From assembly GCF_029960815.1 (NCBI RefSeq), contig NZ_JASBRE010000012.1:99957-163956 (forward strand): DNA of 64,000 bases, in the 5' to 3' direction. Origin of the DNA: Pseudomonas sp. AL03. GTDB lineage: Bacteria > Pseudomonadota > Gammaproteobacteria > Pseudomonadales > Pseudomonadaceae. Numbering within the stretch: the stretch's first letter is position 1; every line of letters begins with the position of its first letter. Of this stretch, positions 8,654-17,542 are shown piece after piece. Under the pieces are notes generated by a model. It searched no databases and was not told the DNA's origin. It worked only from the letters and a program-made list of their open reading frames with translations. Both the position numbers and the translations under genes were made by a program.

Positions 8654-8713
8654 ATCGTTCCCGTCGAAACTGTTCTACGCTTAAAGGAGATCCCTTCAGG
8701 AAGAGAGGTGAGC

Positions 8714-8872
8714 ATGGCAAATGATCCAAAGCGTCCGAACCCGGATGAAGAGCTGGATGAACCCACGGAAGAGGAGCTCAAGCGACAGCGGCGTTCGACG
8801 CCGGACTGGAAGCACCCCGACGACGGTAAAGAGCTGTCAGATCGCGACCAGGAGCGTCCGCTGAAGCCTTGA
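8714..8872 (+). CDS. Small hydrophilic hypothetical protein
   Basis: The ORF encodes 52 residues from ATG 8714 (preceded by AGAGGTGAG) to TGA 8870-8872. The product is very acidic and basic with no hydrophobic stretch (PDEELDEPTEEELKRQRRST). A good terminator follows at once, which supports a real transcription unit. No domain is recognised; proteins of this charged type are common and unstudied in Pseudomonas. Confidence 0.6.
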   Translation: MANDPKRPNPDEELDEPTEEELKRQRRSTPDWKHPDDGKELSDRDQERPLKP

Positions 8873-8890
8873 CCGATTTGCACATACAAC

Positions 8891-8921
8891 AAGCCCCGCG
8901 CTATCAAACGGGGCTTTTCTT
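8891..8921 (+). terminator. Rho-independent terminator
   Basis: AAGCCCCG (8891-8898) pairs with CGGGGCTT (8910-8917) and is followed by TTCTTTC. It lies 19 bases after the small ORF stop. Confidence 0.8.
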
Positions 8922-8933
8922 TCGACGATTATT

Positions 8934-9165
8934 TAATTCAGATCGCTTCGTTCCAGCGAATGTGTGTAATGCCCAATTGCTGCGCTTCGATACGCGCGGT
9001 TACGGGGATGGACCAGTTGCGCCGCCAGCTCCTGACGAATGCTGCTGGGGCGATTGTCCATTACCAGCCCCGATCACTGAGGTACAGCGCTTCATCCACG
9101 TCGTGGGTCACCAACAGCCGCGCTGAAGGGTTCGTCGAGCAACAGCACTGGCGGTCGCGAGTCGA
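8934..9165 (-). pseudogene. ABC transporter ATPase remnant (sulfonate/taurine type)
   Basis: Read on the minus strand, a Walker B segment (PPVLLLDEPFSA) is joined, after a gap and a frame change, to the H-loop segment LLVTHDVDEALYLSDRG. A further frame change then leads to a LVMDNRPSSIRQEL tail. Walker A and the signature motif are absent. The order matches the nucleotide-binding subunits of nitrate/sulfonate/taurine importers. Several deletions and frameshifts leave no functional product. Confidence 0.65.
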
Positions 9166-9569
9166 TCCTCACCGCCAAGAACCTGATGCCCGGCGTGAGC
9201 GCCATCGCCGCGTCGACGCCTTCGATCGACAGCAAGCGCGAAGCCCTTGCCGACTTTCTGGTGCGCCTGAAAAAGGCCCGGGCCTGGGTCGACGACCACA
9301 CCGACGAGTACGCCGATCTCTGGGCGAAGAAAGCCAACCTTGACCCGAACGTTTCGCGCCATTGGTTGCGCCAGGCCCACATGACTGTCGGTCCGGTGGA
9401 TGCGTAGGCAGCAAAGGATCTGCAAAGCACCGCGGACTTCCTGTTCAAGGTAAAAGCGCTGCCGGCTGCGCCGACGACGGCGCCGATTATCGACAGCTCG
9501 TTTCAGCAGGCGTTTACCCAGTCACCCACGATGCCGGGCAGCACTGGAACCAAACACTGTGTACCCTGA
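9159..9569 (+). pseudogene. Sulfonate ABC transporter substrate-binding protein remnant
   Basis: The frame encodes ESILTAKNLMPGVSAIA and then KREALADFLVRLKKARAW, continuing to VGPVDA. An in-frame TAG at 9405-9407 interrupts it, after which the same frame goes on as AAKDLQSTADFLFKVKALP to a TGA at 9567-9569. This is the C-terminal part of an SsuA/TauA-like periplasmic binding protein whose N-terminus is replaced by the ATPase remnant. Both fragments appear to be leftovers of one lost transporter. Confidence 0.65.
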
Positions 9570-9623
9570 TCGAACCTACGCCCGCAGAGATGTGCGGGCT
9601 CAACGGTCCGGCCAAGGCAAAAC

Positions 9624-10523
9624 ATGAAACAGCTGTTCAAGGTTCTCTCTGCACTCATCATCGCCACAGGGTTGGTTGGGTGCATCGCTTCTCCCATCGA
9701 AATGACACCGCAGACCGAACAGCGTCTGAGTGGGCAACCACCGATCCGTTTTCTGCTGACCTTTGACGACGGTCCCAGCGCATCGAGTTTCTGGAATCCG
9801 ACGATGACGGTGCTCGACAGTCTGGCCACTAACCCGGTGCAGCCGAACCTCAAAGCGGTGTTTTTCGTGCAGACCCGCGCCTCACGAGCCGGCGGCAGTG
9901 AAACAGGGCGCCAGGTCATGCACCGCGAACAGGCCGAAGGTCAGATCCTGGGCTTTCACACGGCCACGCCCGGGCACACCAACCATCGCTCGCTGGACCC
10001 GCAAGCACTGGAGCAGTCCCTCACCCACGGCAGCGCCGACATCGCCGCGATCACCGGCGCGCCGCCGACGCTGGTGCGTCCGCCATTCTGGAGCTACGAC
10101 AAACGCACCTTCGCGGCCTATCAGCAACATGGGATGCATGTGCTGCTGACCGATTTAAGCGCCAATGACGGCAAGATCTGGGGTTTCAACGCCAGCCCCC
10201 GGCGGCGCGCCCACATGCTGCGCTCCATGTCCGAAGTGCGCGAGCGCATCGCCCTTGGAGAGTTACCGGTGGTGGATGGGGTGATTCCGGTAGTGGTGAC
10301 CTTCCACGACCTCAATCGATACACCGCCCGGCACACGCGGGAGTACCTGCAAATCCTCCTCGACAGCGCACAGGCTACCGGTGTGAAAACCGCAGAAAAG
10401 CCGTTTTACGACGACACGGCAGCGCTGCAACGGGCCGCCATGGCGCGTACTGTTCGCGACAGTTCACAGCCGGTTAAATTGCCGGGGTTCTGGAGCTGGA
10501 TCTGGGGTGGGGATTCTCACTGA
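9624..10523 (+). CDS. Polysaccharide deacetylase-family lipoprotein
   Basis: This 299-residue protein starts with a lipoprotein signal ending in the lipobox LVGC at about residue 20, so it should be anchored in an envelope membrane. The NodB-type carbohydrate esterase motifs are present: LTFDDGPS (metal-binding Asp), GFHTATPGHTNH (H...H pair) and RPPFWSYD. Members remove N- or O-acetyl groups from polysaccharides or peptidoglycan. The C-terminal LPGFWSWIWGG is unusual, and no substrate can be read from context. Confidence 0.85.
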   Translation: MKQLFKVLSALIIATGLVGCIASPIEMTPQTEQRLSGQPPIRFLLTFDDGPSASSFWNPTMTVLDSLATNPVQPNLKAVFFVQTRASRAGGSETGRQVMHREQAEGQILGFHTATPGHTNHRSLDPQALEQSLTHGSADIAAITGAPPTLVRPPFWSYDKRTFAAYQQHGMHVLLTDLSANDGKIWGFNASPRRRAHMLRSMSEVRERIALGELPVVDGVIPVVVTFHDLNRYTARHTREYLQILLDSAQATGVKTAEKPFYDDTAALQRAAMARTVRDSSQPVKLPGFWSWIWGGDSH

Positions 10524-10642
10524 AAAGGCTTCAAAGTGAGAAACAGCTAACACTTATTTTGATCAATGGCGGGCGCAGGATGGGAAATGTGCATCTATGC
10601 TGAGTAAGTTGGATCCGATTAACTGCCACGGAGGCGCCAGTC

Positions 10643-10885
10643 ATGGTTACAGTTCCTGAACTTTGCCGCATTGTTGAGTCCGGTTTTCAACCGCTGTCCT
10701 GTGCTTGCACGGTGAATCCCGACGCAACGTTACGGATAAAGGTCTACGAACCCGCCACCGGGCGAACTGATCTGTTGATTACCGGTGTATCACCCGAACG
10801 GCTGACCAGCATTCGCGATATCTCCAATCTGATTGGCGAGTTGCGCATCGAGATGCGCGCCGGTCGTCGGGCGTTTGCCGGCTAG
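10643..10885 (+). CDS. DUF1652 domain protein
   Basis: This 80-residue protein matches the small Pseudomonas DUF1652 family in length and pattern: an ELCRIVESGFQPLSCAC start, a KVYEPATGR segment and a terminal LRIEMRAGR strand. It is preceded by GGAGGCG. It overlaps the catR stop by four bases on the opposite strand. The function is unknown. Confidence 0.8.
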   Translation: MVTVPELCRIVESGFQPLSCACTVNPDATLRIKVYEPATGRTDLLITGVSPERLTSIRDISNLIGELRIEMRAGRRAFAG

Positions 10886-11766
10886 TCCCGCGGCAGCAGC
10901 TCATCAATCATCTGCAAGCAATGATTCAACCCCGGCGATACGTCGCCCACGCGCCGGCTGAGAATAATCGGCGAGGTCGCGTTGTCTTCCAGCAGCGGCG
11001 TGAAACCAATGTCGTCGCGGTGCAGCAATTGCACCGAGGCCGGCACCAGCGTGACGCCAATTCCCGCGCCTACCAGGCCGATGGCTGTTTGCAGCTCGTT
11101 GGTCCATTGCGCCACATGGATGCTCACGCCATAGGATTCGAACAACGCGATCACATGGTCGGCGTAGCTGGGGCGCGGGTTGCCGGGGTACAGCACAAAA
11201 GGTTCTTTCGCCAGGTCGCGAAGGCTGATCGGCCCGGCCAGTAATGGGTGACCAGCGGGCAGGGCGGCGACCAGCCGATCTTCGGTCAACACCGTCTGGA
11301 TGATGGCCGGGTCGTCGATGCGGATCCGGCCGAAACCGATATCGATACGCCCGGCCTTGAGCGCCTGAACTTGCTGCAACGTGGTCATTTCCGAGAGCCC
11401 CAGTTCAAGTTCCAGGGGCTCGCCGCTGCGCAAACGGCGAATCAGTTCCGGTAGCACGCCGTAAAGCGTCGACGGTGCAAAGCCGATGCCCAGCCAGGTC
11501 TTTTCTCCCAGACCGATCCGTCGCGTGTTGTCGCACACCTTGCTCAGTTGCTCGAGCAGCGCGGTGGAGTGTTCATGAAAAAACCGACCGGCGTCAGTCA
11601 GCTTCAGCGGTCGCCCGCGTTCCAGCAACAACACCCCGAGTTCATCCTCCAGTTGCTGCATCTGCCGGCTCAGGGGTGGTTGAGCAATGTGCAGGAGCTC
11701 GGCGGCACGGGTGAAATTGAGGGTTTGAGCCAACACCTGAAAATAACGCAGGTGACGCAGTTCCAT
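10882..11766 (-). CDS. catR: LysR-type regulator of catechol degradation
   Basis: From the ATG at 11766, which has a GGAGG site, the protein has 294 residues. The N-terminal winged helix-turn-helix reads MELRHLRYFQVLAQTLNFTR and then AELLHIAQPPLSRQMQQLE. The rest is a LysR effector domain (GIGFAPSTLYGVLPELIRRL). Its divergent position next to catB is the classical catR-catBCA arrangement, in which CatR with cis,cis-muconate activates catBCA. The benzoate-type regulator BenM is a relative, but the context here favours CatR. Two dyads in the intergenic region are candidate binding sites. Confidence 0.92.
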   Translation of the reverse strand: MELRHLRYFQVLAQTLNFTRAAELLHIAQPPLSRQMQQLEDELGVLLLERGRPLKLTDAGRFFHEHSTALLEQLSKVCDNTRRIGLGEKTWLGIGFAPSTLYGVLPELIRRLRSGEPLELELGLSEMTTLQQVQALKAGRIDIGFGRIRIDDPAIIQTVLTEDRLVAALPAGHPLLAGPISLRDLAKEPFVLYPGNPRPSYADHVIALFESYGVSIHVAQWTNELQTAIGLVGAGIGVTLVPASVQLLHRDDIGFTPLLEDNATSPIILSRRVGDVSPGLNHCLQMIDELLPRD

Positions 11767-11792
11767 GGAACCTCCAGACACAAGTCGGTTGC

Positions 11793-11831
11793 ATACCTTA
11801 AAGGTATCAAGTCAGACCAATTCTATATTGG
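11793..11831 (+). promoter_or_regulatory. Candidate CatR-binding dyads in the catR-catB intergenic region
   Basis: ATACCTTAAAGGTAT at 11793-11807 contains a T-N11-A LysR-type dyad. CCAATTCTATATTGG at 11817-11831 is a second 15-bp dyad, with centres 24 bases apart. Their place between catR and catB fits a recognition site and an activation site. The assignment is by position and symmetry only. Confidence 0.55.
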
Positions 11832-11893
11832 CTTCACGAAAAAAGACGCACCAGAATCGGTTCCAGAACTTTAAGAACCTGACGGGTATCGAC

Positions 11894-13042
11894 ATGCTTG
11901 CAACAGCCATTGAATCGATCGAGACGATCATCGTCGATCTGCCGACCATCCGCCCGCACAAGCTGGCGATGCACACCATGCAGAACCAAACGCTGGTGAT
12001 CATTCGTGTGCGCTGTGCCGATGGCATCGAGGGCATTGGTGAGTCCACTACTATCGGCGGACTGGCTTATGGCAACGAAAGCCCTGACAGCATCAAGACC
12101 AACATCGACAGACACTTTGCGCCGCTGCTGTTTGGCCAGGACAGCGCCAATGTGAATGCCGCGATGTTGCGCCTTGAGCGCAGCATCCGTGGCAACACCT
12201 TCGCTAAATCAGGTATCGAAACCGCCTTGCTCGACGCTCAGGGCAAACGCCTTGGGTTGCCGGTCAGCGAGCTGCTGGGCGGCCGCGTTCGCGATGCCTT
12301 GCCGGTGGCGTGGACCCTGGCCAGTGGCGACACCGACAAGGACATCGCCGAAGCGGAAAAAATGCTCGACCTGCGCCGCCATCGGATCTTCAAACTGAAA
12401 ATTGGTGCGGGTGAGGTCAACCGCGACCTGGCCCATGTCATCGCGATCAAAAAAGCCCTGGGCGATCGCGCCAGCGTTCGGGTGGATGTCAATCAGGCCT
12501 GGGATGAAGCGGTCGCACTGCGCGCCTGCCGGATCCTGGGAACCAACGGCATCGACCTGATCGAACAGCCGATCTCGCGCAACAACCGCGCCGGCATGGC
12601 GCGCCTGAACGCGATGAGCCCGGCGCCGATCATGGCCGATGAATCCATCGAATGCGCGGAAGATGCCTTCAACCTGGCGCGGGAAGGCGCGGCCTCGGTG
12701 TTCGCCCTGAAAATCGCCAAGAACGGCGGCCCGCGCGCCGTGCTGCGAACCGCTGCCATCGCCGAAGCCGCCGGTATTGGCCTGTATGGCGGCACCATGC
12801 TTGAAGGTGGAATCGGCACACTGGCCTCGGCCCATGCCTTTATTACGCTGAATAAATTGGCGTGGGACACCGAGCTGTTCGGCCCATTGCTGCTGACTGA
12901 AGACATTCTCAGCGAGCCGCTGGTCTATCGCGATTTTGAGCTGCACGTTCCGAAAACACCGGGCCTGGGTTTGAGCCTGGATGAAGAGCGCCTGGCGTTT
13001 TTCCGTCGCGACAAGCCATCCACTTCCGTTCATCAAGCCTGA
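11894..13042 (+). CDS. catB: Muconate cycloisomerase
   Basis: From ATG 11894 the protein has 382 residues. It belongs to the enolase superfamily, muconate-lactonizing subgroup: an N-terminal capping domain, then a barrel. It shows KLKIGAG (the catalytic KxK region), the metal ligands in VRVDVNQAWDE, LIEQPI and MADESIE, and a late FALKIAKNGG lysine. It converts cis,cis-muconate to muconolactone in the cytoplasm. It is the first gene of catBCA and divergent from catR; starts upstream of 11894 add non-homologous residues. Confidence 0.95.
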   Translation: MLATAIESIETIIVDLPTIRPHKLAMHTMQNQTLVIIRVRCADGIEGIGESTTIGGLAYGNESPDSIKTNIDRHFAPLLFGQDSANVNAAMLRLERSIRGNTFAKSGIETALLDAQGKRLGLPVSELLGGRVRDALPVAWTLASGDTDKDIAEAEKMLDLRRHRIFKLKIGAGEVNRDLAHVIAIKKALGDRASVRVDVNQAWDEAVALRACRILGTNGIDLIEQPISRNNRAGMARLNAMSPAPIMADESIECAEDAFNLAREGAASVFALKIAKNGGPRAVLRTAAIAEAAGIGLYGGTMLEGGIGTLASAHAFITLNKLAWDTELFGPLLLTEDILSEPLVYRDFELHVPKTPGLGLSLDEERLAFFRRDKPSTSVHQA

Positions 13043-13052
13043 GGAGAGCATC

Positions 13053-13343
13053 ATGCTATTCCACGTAAAAATGACCGTGGATCTGCCAGTCGACATGAAT
13101 CCGGAAACGGCCACGCAGCTGAAGACCGACGAGAAAGCCCTGGCCCAGCGCCTGCAAGAGCAAGGCAAGTGGCGTCACCTGTGGCGCATCGCCGGGCACT
13201 ATGCCAATTACAGCGTTTTCGACGTCGACAGCGTTCAGGAACTGCACGACCTGCTGATGCAATTGCCGCTGTTTCCGTACATGGCGATCAAGGTCGACGC
13301 GATGTGCCGGCATCCTTCTTCCATTCGCGAGGATGACCGCTGA
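13053..13343 (+). CDS. catC: Muconolactone delta-isomerase
   Basis: This 96-residue protein begins MLFHVKMTVDLPVDM and contains WRIAGHYANYSVFDV and LPLFPYMAI, the hallmarks of muconolactone isomerase at the normal length. It converts muconolactone to beta-ketoadipate enol-lactone and is a decameric cytoplasmic enzyme in its family. GAGGAG precedes the ATG, which is only 10 bases after catB, so the genes are one operon. Confidence 0.95.
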   Translation: MLFHVKMTVDLPVDMNPETATQLKTDEKALAQRLQEQGKWRHLWRIAGHYANYSVFDVDSVQELHDLLMQLPLFPYMAIKVDAMCRHPSSIREDDR

Positions 13344-13398
13344 ATCCAGCCTGTTCAGTTCGCTACGCTAATAATTACAAGATGAGGAACCCACCAAA

Positions 13399-14328
13399 AT
13401 GAACGTCAAGATTTCCCACACTGCCAGTGTCCAGAAGTTTCTCGAGGAGGCCAGCGGCCTGCACAACGAGGCTGGGGACCCGCGGGTCAAGGCCCTGGTT
13501 TACCGCATCCTGCGTGATTTGGTGAACATCATTGAAGACCTGGCCGTGACCCCGGAAGAGTTCTGGAAAGCCGTCAACTACCTCAACGTGCTGGGTGCGC
13601 GTCAAGAGGCCGGGTTGGTGGTGGCCGGGCTCGGCCTGGAACATTACCTCGACCTGCTGATGGACGCCGAAGACGAGCAAGCCGGCAAGGCTGGCGGCAC
13701 GCCACGGACGATCGAGGGCCCGCTGTATGTGGCGGGTGCGCCGTTGTCGGAGGGTGAGGCGCGACTGGATGACGGTGTCGATCCAGGTGTGGTGCTGTTC
13801 ATGCAGGGCCAGGTCAAGAACACCGCCGGCGAACCGTTGGCCGGCGCGGTGGTGGATGTCTGGCACGCCAACACGGGCGGCACTTACTCCTACTTTGATA
13901 CCACCCAGTCGGAATTCAACCTGCGTCGTCGTATCGTCACCGATGCCGAAGGCCGCTATCGCTTTCGCAGCATCGTCCCGTCGGGCTATGGCTGCCCGCC
14001 GGACGGTCCGACCCAGCAACTGCTGGATCAACTGGGCCGTCATGGTCAACGGCCGGCGCACGTTCACTTCTTTATTTCCGCGCCAGATCATCGTCACCTG
14101 ACCACCCAGATCAACCTCGACGGCGATCAATACCTGCACGACGATTTCGCTTATGCCACACGGGATGAGCTGATCGCGAAAATCACCTTCTGCGACGATC
14201 AAGCGCGTGCGGCGGCCCATGGTGTGAGCGGTCGCTTTGCCGAAATCGACTTCGATTTCACCTTGCAGGTCTCCGCGCAACCCGACGAGCAGCAACGTCA
14301 CGAACGGGTCCGCGCACTCGAGGACTGA
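13399..14328 (+). CDS. catA: Catechol 1,2-dioxygenase
   Basis: This 309-residue protein has an N-terminal helical linker domain and an intradiol ring-cleavage dioxygenase domain. The non-heme Fe(III) ligands lie in the family segments VVDVWHANTGGTYSYFD (first Tyr), GRYRFRSIVPSGYG (second Tyr) and RPAHVHFFI (two His). It cleaves catechol to cis,cis-muconate, the substrate of CatB. It lies 55 bases after catC and closes catBCA, the usual gene order in fluorescent pseudomonads. Confidence 0.96.
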   Translation: MNVKISHTASVQKFLEEASGLHNEAGDPRVKALVYRILRDLVNIIEDLAVTPEEFWKAVNYLNVLGARQEAGLVVAGLGLEHYLDLLMDAEDEQAGKAGGTPRTIEGPLYVAGAPLSEGEARLDDGVDPGVVLFMQGQVKNTAGEPLAGAVVDVWHANTGGTYSYFDTTQSEFNLRRRIVTDAEGRYRFRSIVPSGYGCPPDGPTQQLLDQLGRHGQRPAHVHFFISAPDHRHLTTQINLDGDQYLHDDFAYATRDELIAKITFCDDQARAAAHGVSGRFAEIDFDFTLQVSAQPDEQQRHERVRALED

Positions 14329-14448
14329 TATCTTCGAACAGCGGAACCGGGCCACGAGAAACCGACCGTTTATCTCGTGGCCTTCTGCGTTTCGATCATT
14401 GCCCTGGTATGGCCCGACGCAACCGATAACAACAATGAGAGTGACCCG

Positions 14449-15409
14449 ATGATGCAAGCGCAACTGTTGAGTCAGCGCAGCACCGTATTCGACCACGCCG
14501 ATCCTTACGCGGTGTCGGGCTACGTCAATCAGCATGTCGGTAACCATTGCATTCTGATGCCCCGGGCCGGGCGACCGCTGGCCAGCCTCAATCACCGCAA
14601 GTTTGCCAGCCTCGACCTGTGCCGCATCAGCTATGGCGGCAGCGTACGGGTCACCTCCGGTGCCCTGGAAAGCATCTATCACCTGCAAGTATTGCTGCGC
14701 GGCCACTGCCTGTGGCGCGGCCACGGCCAGGAACACTACTTCGCGCCCGGCGAATTGCTGCTGATCAATCCCGACGATCCGGTGGACCTGACCTACTCCG
14801 ACGATTGCGAAAAAATTCATCCTCAAAATCCCCACCCCGTTGCTGGAGTCCGTGTGCGATGAGCAGCGCTGGCGGTATCCGGGGCAGGGCGTGCGGTTTC
14901 TGGAGAACCGCTATCAGCTCGATGACCTGGAAGGCTTTGTCGGTCTGTTGGCGATGATTTGCCAGGAGGCCGAGGCCACCGAGCAGATTCCCAAGGTCCA
15001 GGAGCATTACGCACAGATCATCGTCAGCAAGATGCTCAGCCTGATGAAGACCAATGTCAGCCGAATCAGTCTCGGCTCACAGACGGCTACGTTCGAGGTG
15101 ATTGCGGACTACATCGCAGGCCACCTCAAACAGGACATCGACAGCGAAGAACTGGCACGCCAGGCGCGGATGAGCCTGCGCTCGTTGTATGGATTGTTCG
15201 AACGCAATGCCGGCACCACGCCGAAAAGCTACATCCGACAAAAACGCCTTGAGCGTATCAACGCCTGCCTGAGCGACCCGACCTGCAACGTGCGCAACGT
15301 CACGGAAGTGGCGATGGATTACGGCTTCCTGCACCTGGGCCGGTTCTCCGACAGCTACCGCAAACAGTTCGGCGAATTACCGTCCGACACCCTCAAACGC
15401 CGGCACTGA
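14449..15409 (+). pseudogene. benR: AraC/XylS-family benzoate regulator, frameshifted
   Basis: The N-terminal half (MMQAQLLSQRSTVFD to DLTYSDDCEK) and the C-terminal half (LESVCDEQRWRYPGQG to PSDTLKRRH) lie in two frames. They join at a run of six A at 14810-14815, where one A too many shifts the frame; with five A it would read DDCEKFILKIPTPLLESVC. The second half carries the AraC helix-turn-helix pair (ELARQARMSLRSLYGLFERN and VTEVAMDYGFLHLGRFSDSY). BenR activates benABCD with benzoate. The defect is either a true mutation or a homopolymer sequencing error. Confidence 0.88.
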
Positions 15410-15423
15410 AACACCGCAAATCA

Positions 15424-15571
15424 CCTGTAGCAGCTGCCGAGCCTGCGAGGCTGCGTTCGAGTGCGAAGCGCTCGCAAAATGGCTCGCACGGTATTTCTGG
15501 CAGACCGCATTGATCCTTGGCGAGCGCTACGCACTCGAACGCAGCCTCGCAGGCTCGGCAGCTGCTACAGG
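15424..15571. repeat. 148-bp long inverted repeat (REPIN-like) between benR and benA
   Basis: The 52-base arms at 15424-15475 and 15520-15571 are inverted copies with a single mismatch, separated by 44 bases. They start with CCTGTAGCAGCTGCCGAGCC. The size and structure resemble paired REP elements (REPINs) of fluorescent pseudomonads. In RNA it would form a very strong hairpin between benR and the benA promoter. Confidence 0.8.
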
Positions 15572-15583
15572 TAGTGGGCCGTT

Positions 15584-15619
15584 TGCAGTAAACGGATACA
15601 GGTCTGCACCCATCGGATA
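15584..15619 (+). promoter_or_regulatory. BenR/XylS-type operator, two direct repeats
   Basis: TGCA-N6-GGATA occurs twice, at 15584-15598 and 15605-15619, exactly 21 bases apart on the same face of the helix. This is the XylS/BenR recognition pattern known from Pm and the ben promoter. It lies about 64 bases before the benA start. Confidence 0.85.
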
Positions 15620-15682
15620 GTCCGCCACATCCCCCCGTCCTAGCATGGCCCTGCCTGAATAAAAACAATGGAGGCGGCGGCC

Positions 15683-17047
15683 ATGACCCTGCGACCCGAA
15701 TACCTTCACTCCCTGCTCGAAGATGACAAAGAACAGGGCATCTATCGCTGCAAGCGCGAGATGTTCACCGACCCGCGGCTGTTCGATCTCGAGATGCAGC
15801 ACATCTTCGAAGGCAACTGGCTGTACCTGGCCCACGAAAGCCAGATCCCCAACAAAAACGACTTCTACACCACCACCATGGGGCGCCAGTCGATCTTCAT
15901 TGCGCGCAACAAAGACGGTGAGCTCAATGCGTTCCTGAACGCCTGCAGCCATCGTGGCGCAACGCTGTGCCGGCACAAGTCCGGCAACAAGAGTTCGTAC
16001 ACCTGCCCATTCCACGGCTGGACTTTCAACAACTCCGGCAAGCTGCTCAAGGTCAAGGATCCGGCCGAAGCGGGCTACCCGGCGAGCTTCAACTGCGAAG
16101 GCTCCCACGACCTGACCAAGGTTGCGCGTTTCGAATCCTATCGTGGCTTCCTGTTTGGCAGCCTGAAGGCTGATGTTGTGCCGTTGGTAGAACACCTGGG
16201 CGAGTCGGCAAAGATCATCGACATGATCGTCGACCAGTCCGCTGATGGCCTGGAAGTGCTGCGCGGTTCTTCCAGCTACATCTACGAAGGCAACTGGAAA
16301 CTCACCGCCGAAAACGGCGCCGACGGCTATCACGTCAGCTCCGTGCACTGGAACTACGCGGCCACCCAGAACCAGCGCAAGCAGCGCGAGGCCGGCGATT
16401 GCAATCCGACCATGAGTGCCGGCAGTTGGGCCAAGCAGGGCGGCGGTTTCTACTCGTTCGACAAGGGCCACATGCTGCTCTGGACCCGTTGGGCCAATCC
16501 AGAAGACCGTCCGCTGTACGAGCGTCGCGATGAATTGGCCCAGGATTTTGGCAAGGCTCGCGCCGACTGGATGATCGAGAACTCGCGCAACCTGTGCCTG
16601 TACCCGAACGTGTACCTCATGGACCAATTCAGTTCGCAGATCCGTATCGCCCGGCCGATCTCGGTCGACCGCACGGAAATCACCATTTACTGCATCGCCC
16701 CCAAAGGCGAAAGCGACACCGCACGTTCGAGCCGGATTCGTCAGTACGAAGACTTCTTCAACGTCAGCGGCATGGCCACGCCGGACGATCTGGAAGAGTT
16801 TCGTTCCTGCCAGACCAGTTACCAGGGCAGCGTGACCGCCTGGAACGACATGTCCCGTGGCGCCGAACACTGGGTTGAGGGCGCCGATGAGGCGGCCAAA
16901 GAAATCGACCTGCATCCATTACTCAGCGGCGTGCGCACCGAAGACGAAGGCCTGTTCGTGCTGCAACACAAGTATTGGCAGCAGACCATGCTCAAGGCCT
17001 TGGCCGCCGAGCAGTCCGAACTGATTCCTGTGGAGGCCGTGCAATGA
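15683..17047 (+). CDS. benA: Benzoate 1,2-dioxygenase alpha subunit
   Basis: From ATG 15683, preceded by GGAGGCGG, the protein has 454 residues. The Rieske [2Fe-2S] motif is visible as [11 protein letters not shown] and CPFHGW. The catalytic domain follows, with the mononuclear-iron ligands in the [16 protein letters not shown] region and a later acidic ligand. It is the oxygenase subunit that, with BenB and the reductase BenC, turns benzoate into its cis-diol. The start at 15668 is in frame but lies inside the ribosome-binding region. The gene overlaps benB. Confidence 0.96.
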   Translation: MTLRPEYLHSLLEDDKEQGIYRCKREMFTDPRLFDLEMQHIFEGNWLYLAHESQIPNKNDFYTTTMGRQSIFIARNKDGELNAFLNACSHRGATLCRHKSGNKSSYTCPFHGWTFNNSGKLLKVKDPAEAGYPASFNCEGSHDLTKVARFESYRGFLFGSLKADVVPLVEHLGESAKIIDMIVDQSADGLEVLRGSSSYIYEGNWKLTAENGADGYHVSSVHWNYAATQNQRKQREAGDCNPTMSAGSWAKQGGGFYSFDKGHMLLWTRWANPEDRPLYERRDELAQDFGKARADWMIENSRNLCLYPNVYLMDQFSSQIRIARPISVDRTEITIYCIAPKGESDTARSSRIRQYEDFFNVSGMATPDDLEEFRSCQTSYQGSVTAWNDMSRGAEHWVEGADEAAKEIDLHPLLSGVRTEDEGLFVLQHKYWQQTMLKALAAEQSELIPVEAVQ

Positions 17048-17532
17048 CCATCACTTATGACGCCGTGCGCGATTTTCTCTACCGCGAAGCGCGCTACCTC
17101 GATGACCGGCAATGGGACGACTGGCTGGAGTTGTACGCCGCCGATGCGACGTTCTGGATGCCGTCCTGGGACGACAACGACGAGCTGACCGAAGACCCAC
17201 AACGGGAAATCTCGCTGATCTGGTACGGCAACCGCACCGGTCTGGAAGACCGCGTCTTTCGCATCAAGACCGAACGCTCCAGTGCAAGCATTCCGGACAC
17301 CCGCACCTCGCACAACATCAGCAACATCGAACTGCTCGAACAGGCCGACGGACTGTGCAAGGTGCGCTTCAACTGGCACACCCTGAGCTTTCGCTACAAG
17401 ACCGTCGACAGCTATTTCGGCAGCAGTTTCTACACCCTCGATGTGCGCGGTGAGAACCCGCTGATCAAGGCCAAGAAAGTGATCCTGAAGAACGATTACG
17501 TTCGCCAGGTCATCGATGTCTACCACCTCTGA
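17044..17532 (+). CDS. benB: Benzoate 1,2-dioxygenase beta subunit
   Basis: This 162-residue protein starts at an ATG overlapping the benA stop (ATGA). It is a member of the ring-hydroxylating dioxygenase beta-subunit family (SnoaL-like fold): [20 protein letters not shown] at the N-terminus and [12 protein letters not shown] in the middle. It has the structural role of completing the alpha3beta3 oxygenase. Translational coupling with benA is expected from the overlap. Confidence 0.95.
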   Translation: MTITYDAVRDFLYREARYLDDRQWDDWLELYAADATFWMPSWDDNDELTEDPQREISLIWYGNRTGLEDRVFRIKTERSSASIPDTRTSHNISNIELLEQADGLCKVRFNWHTLSFRYKTVDSYFGSSFYTLDVRGENPLIKAKKVILKNDYVRQVIDVYHL

Positions 17533-17542
17533 GGCAGCGGTC

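Noticed and set aside
13375..14835. 486-codon minus-strand frame over catA and the start of benR
   Set aside because: Antisense shadow of catA, which has all iron ligands; the frame has no recognisable domain or ribosome site.
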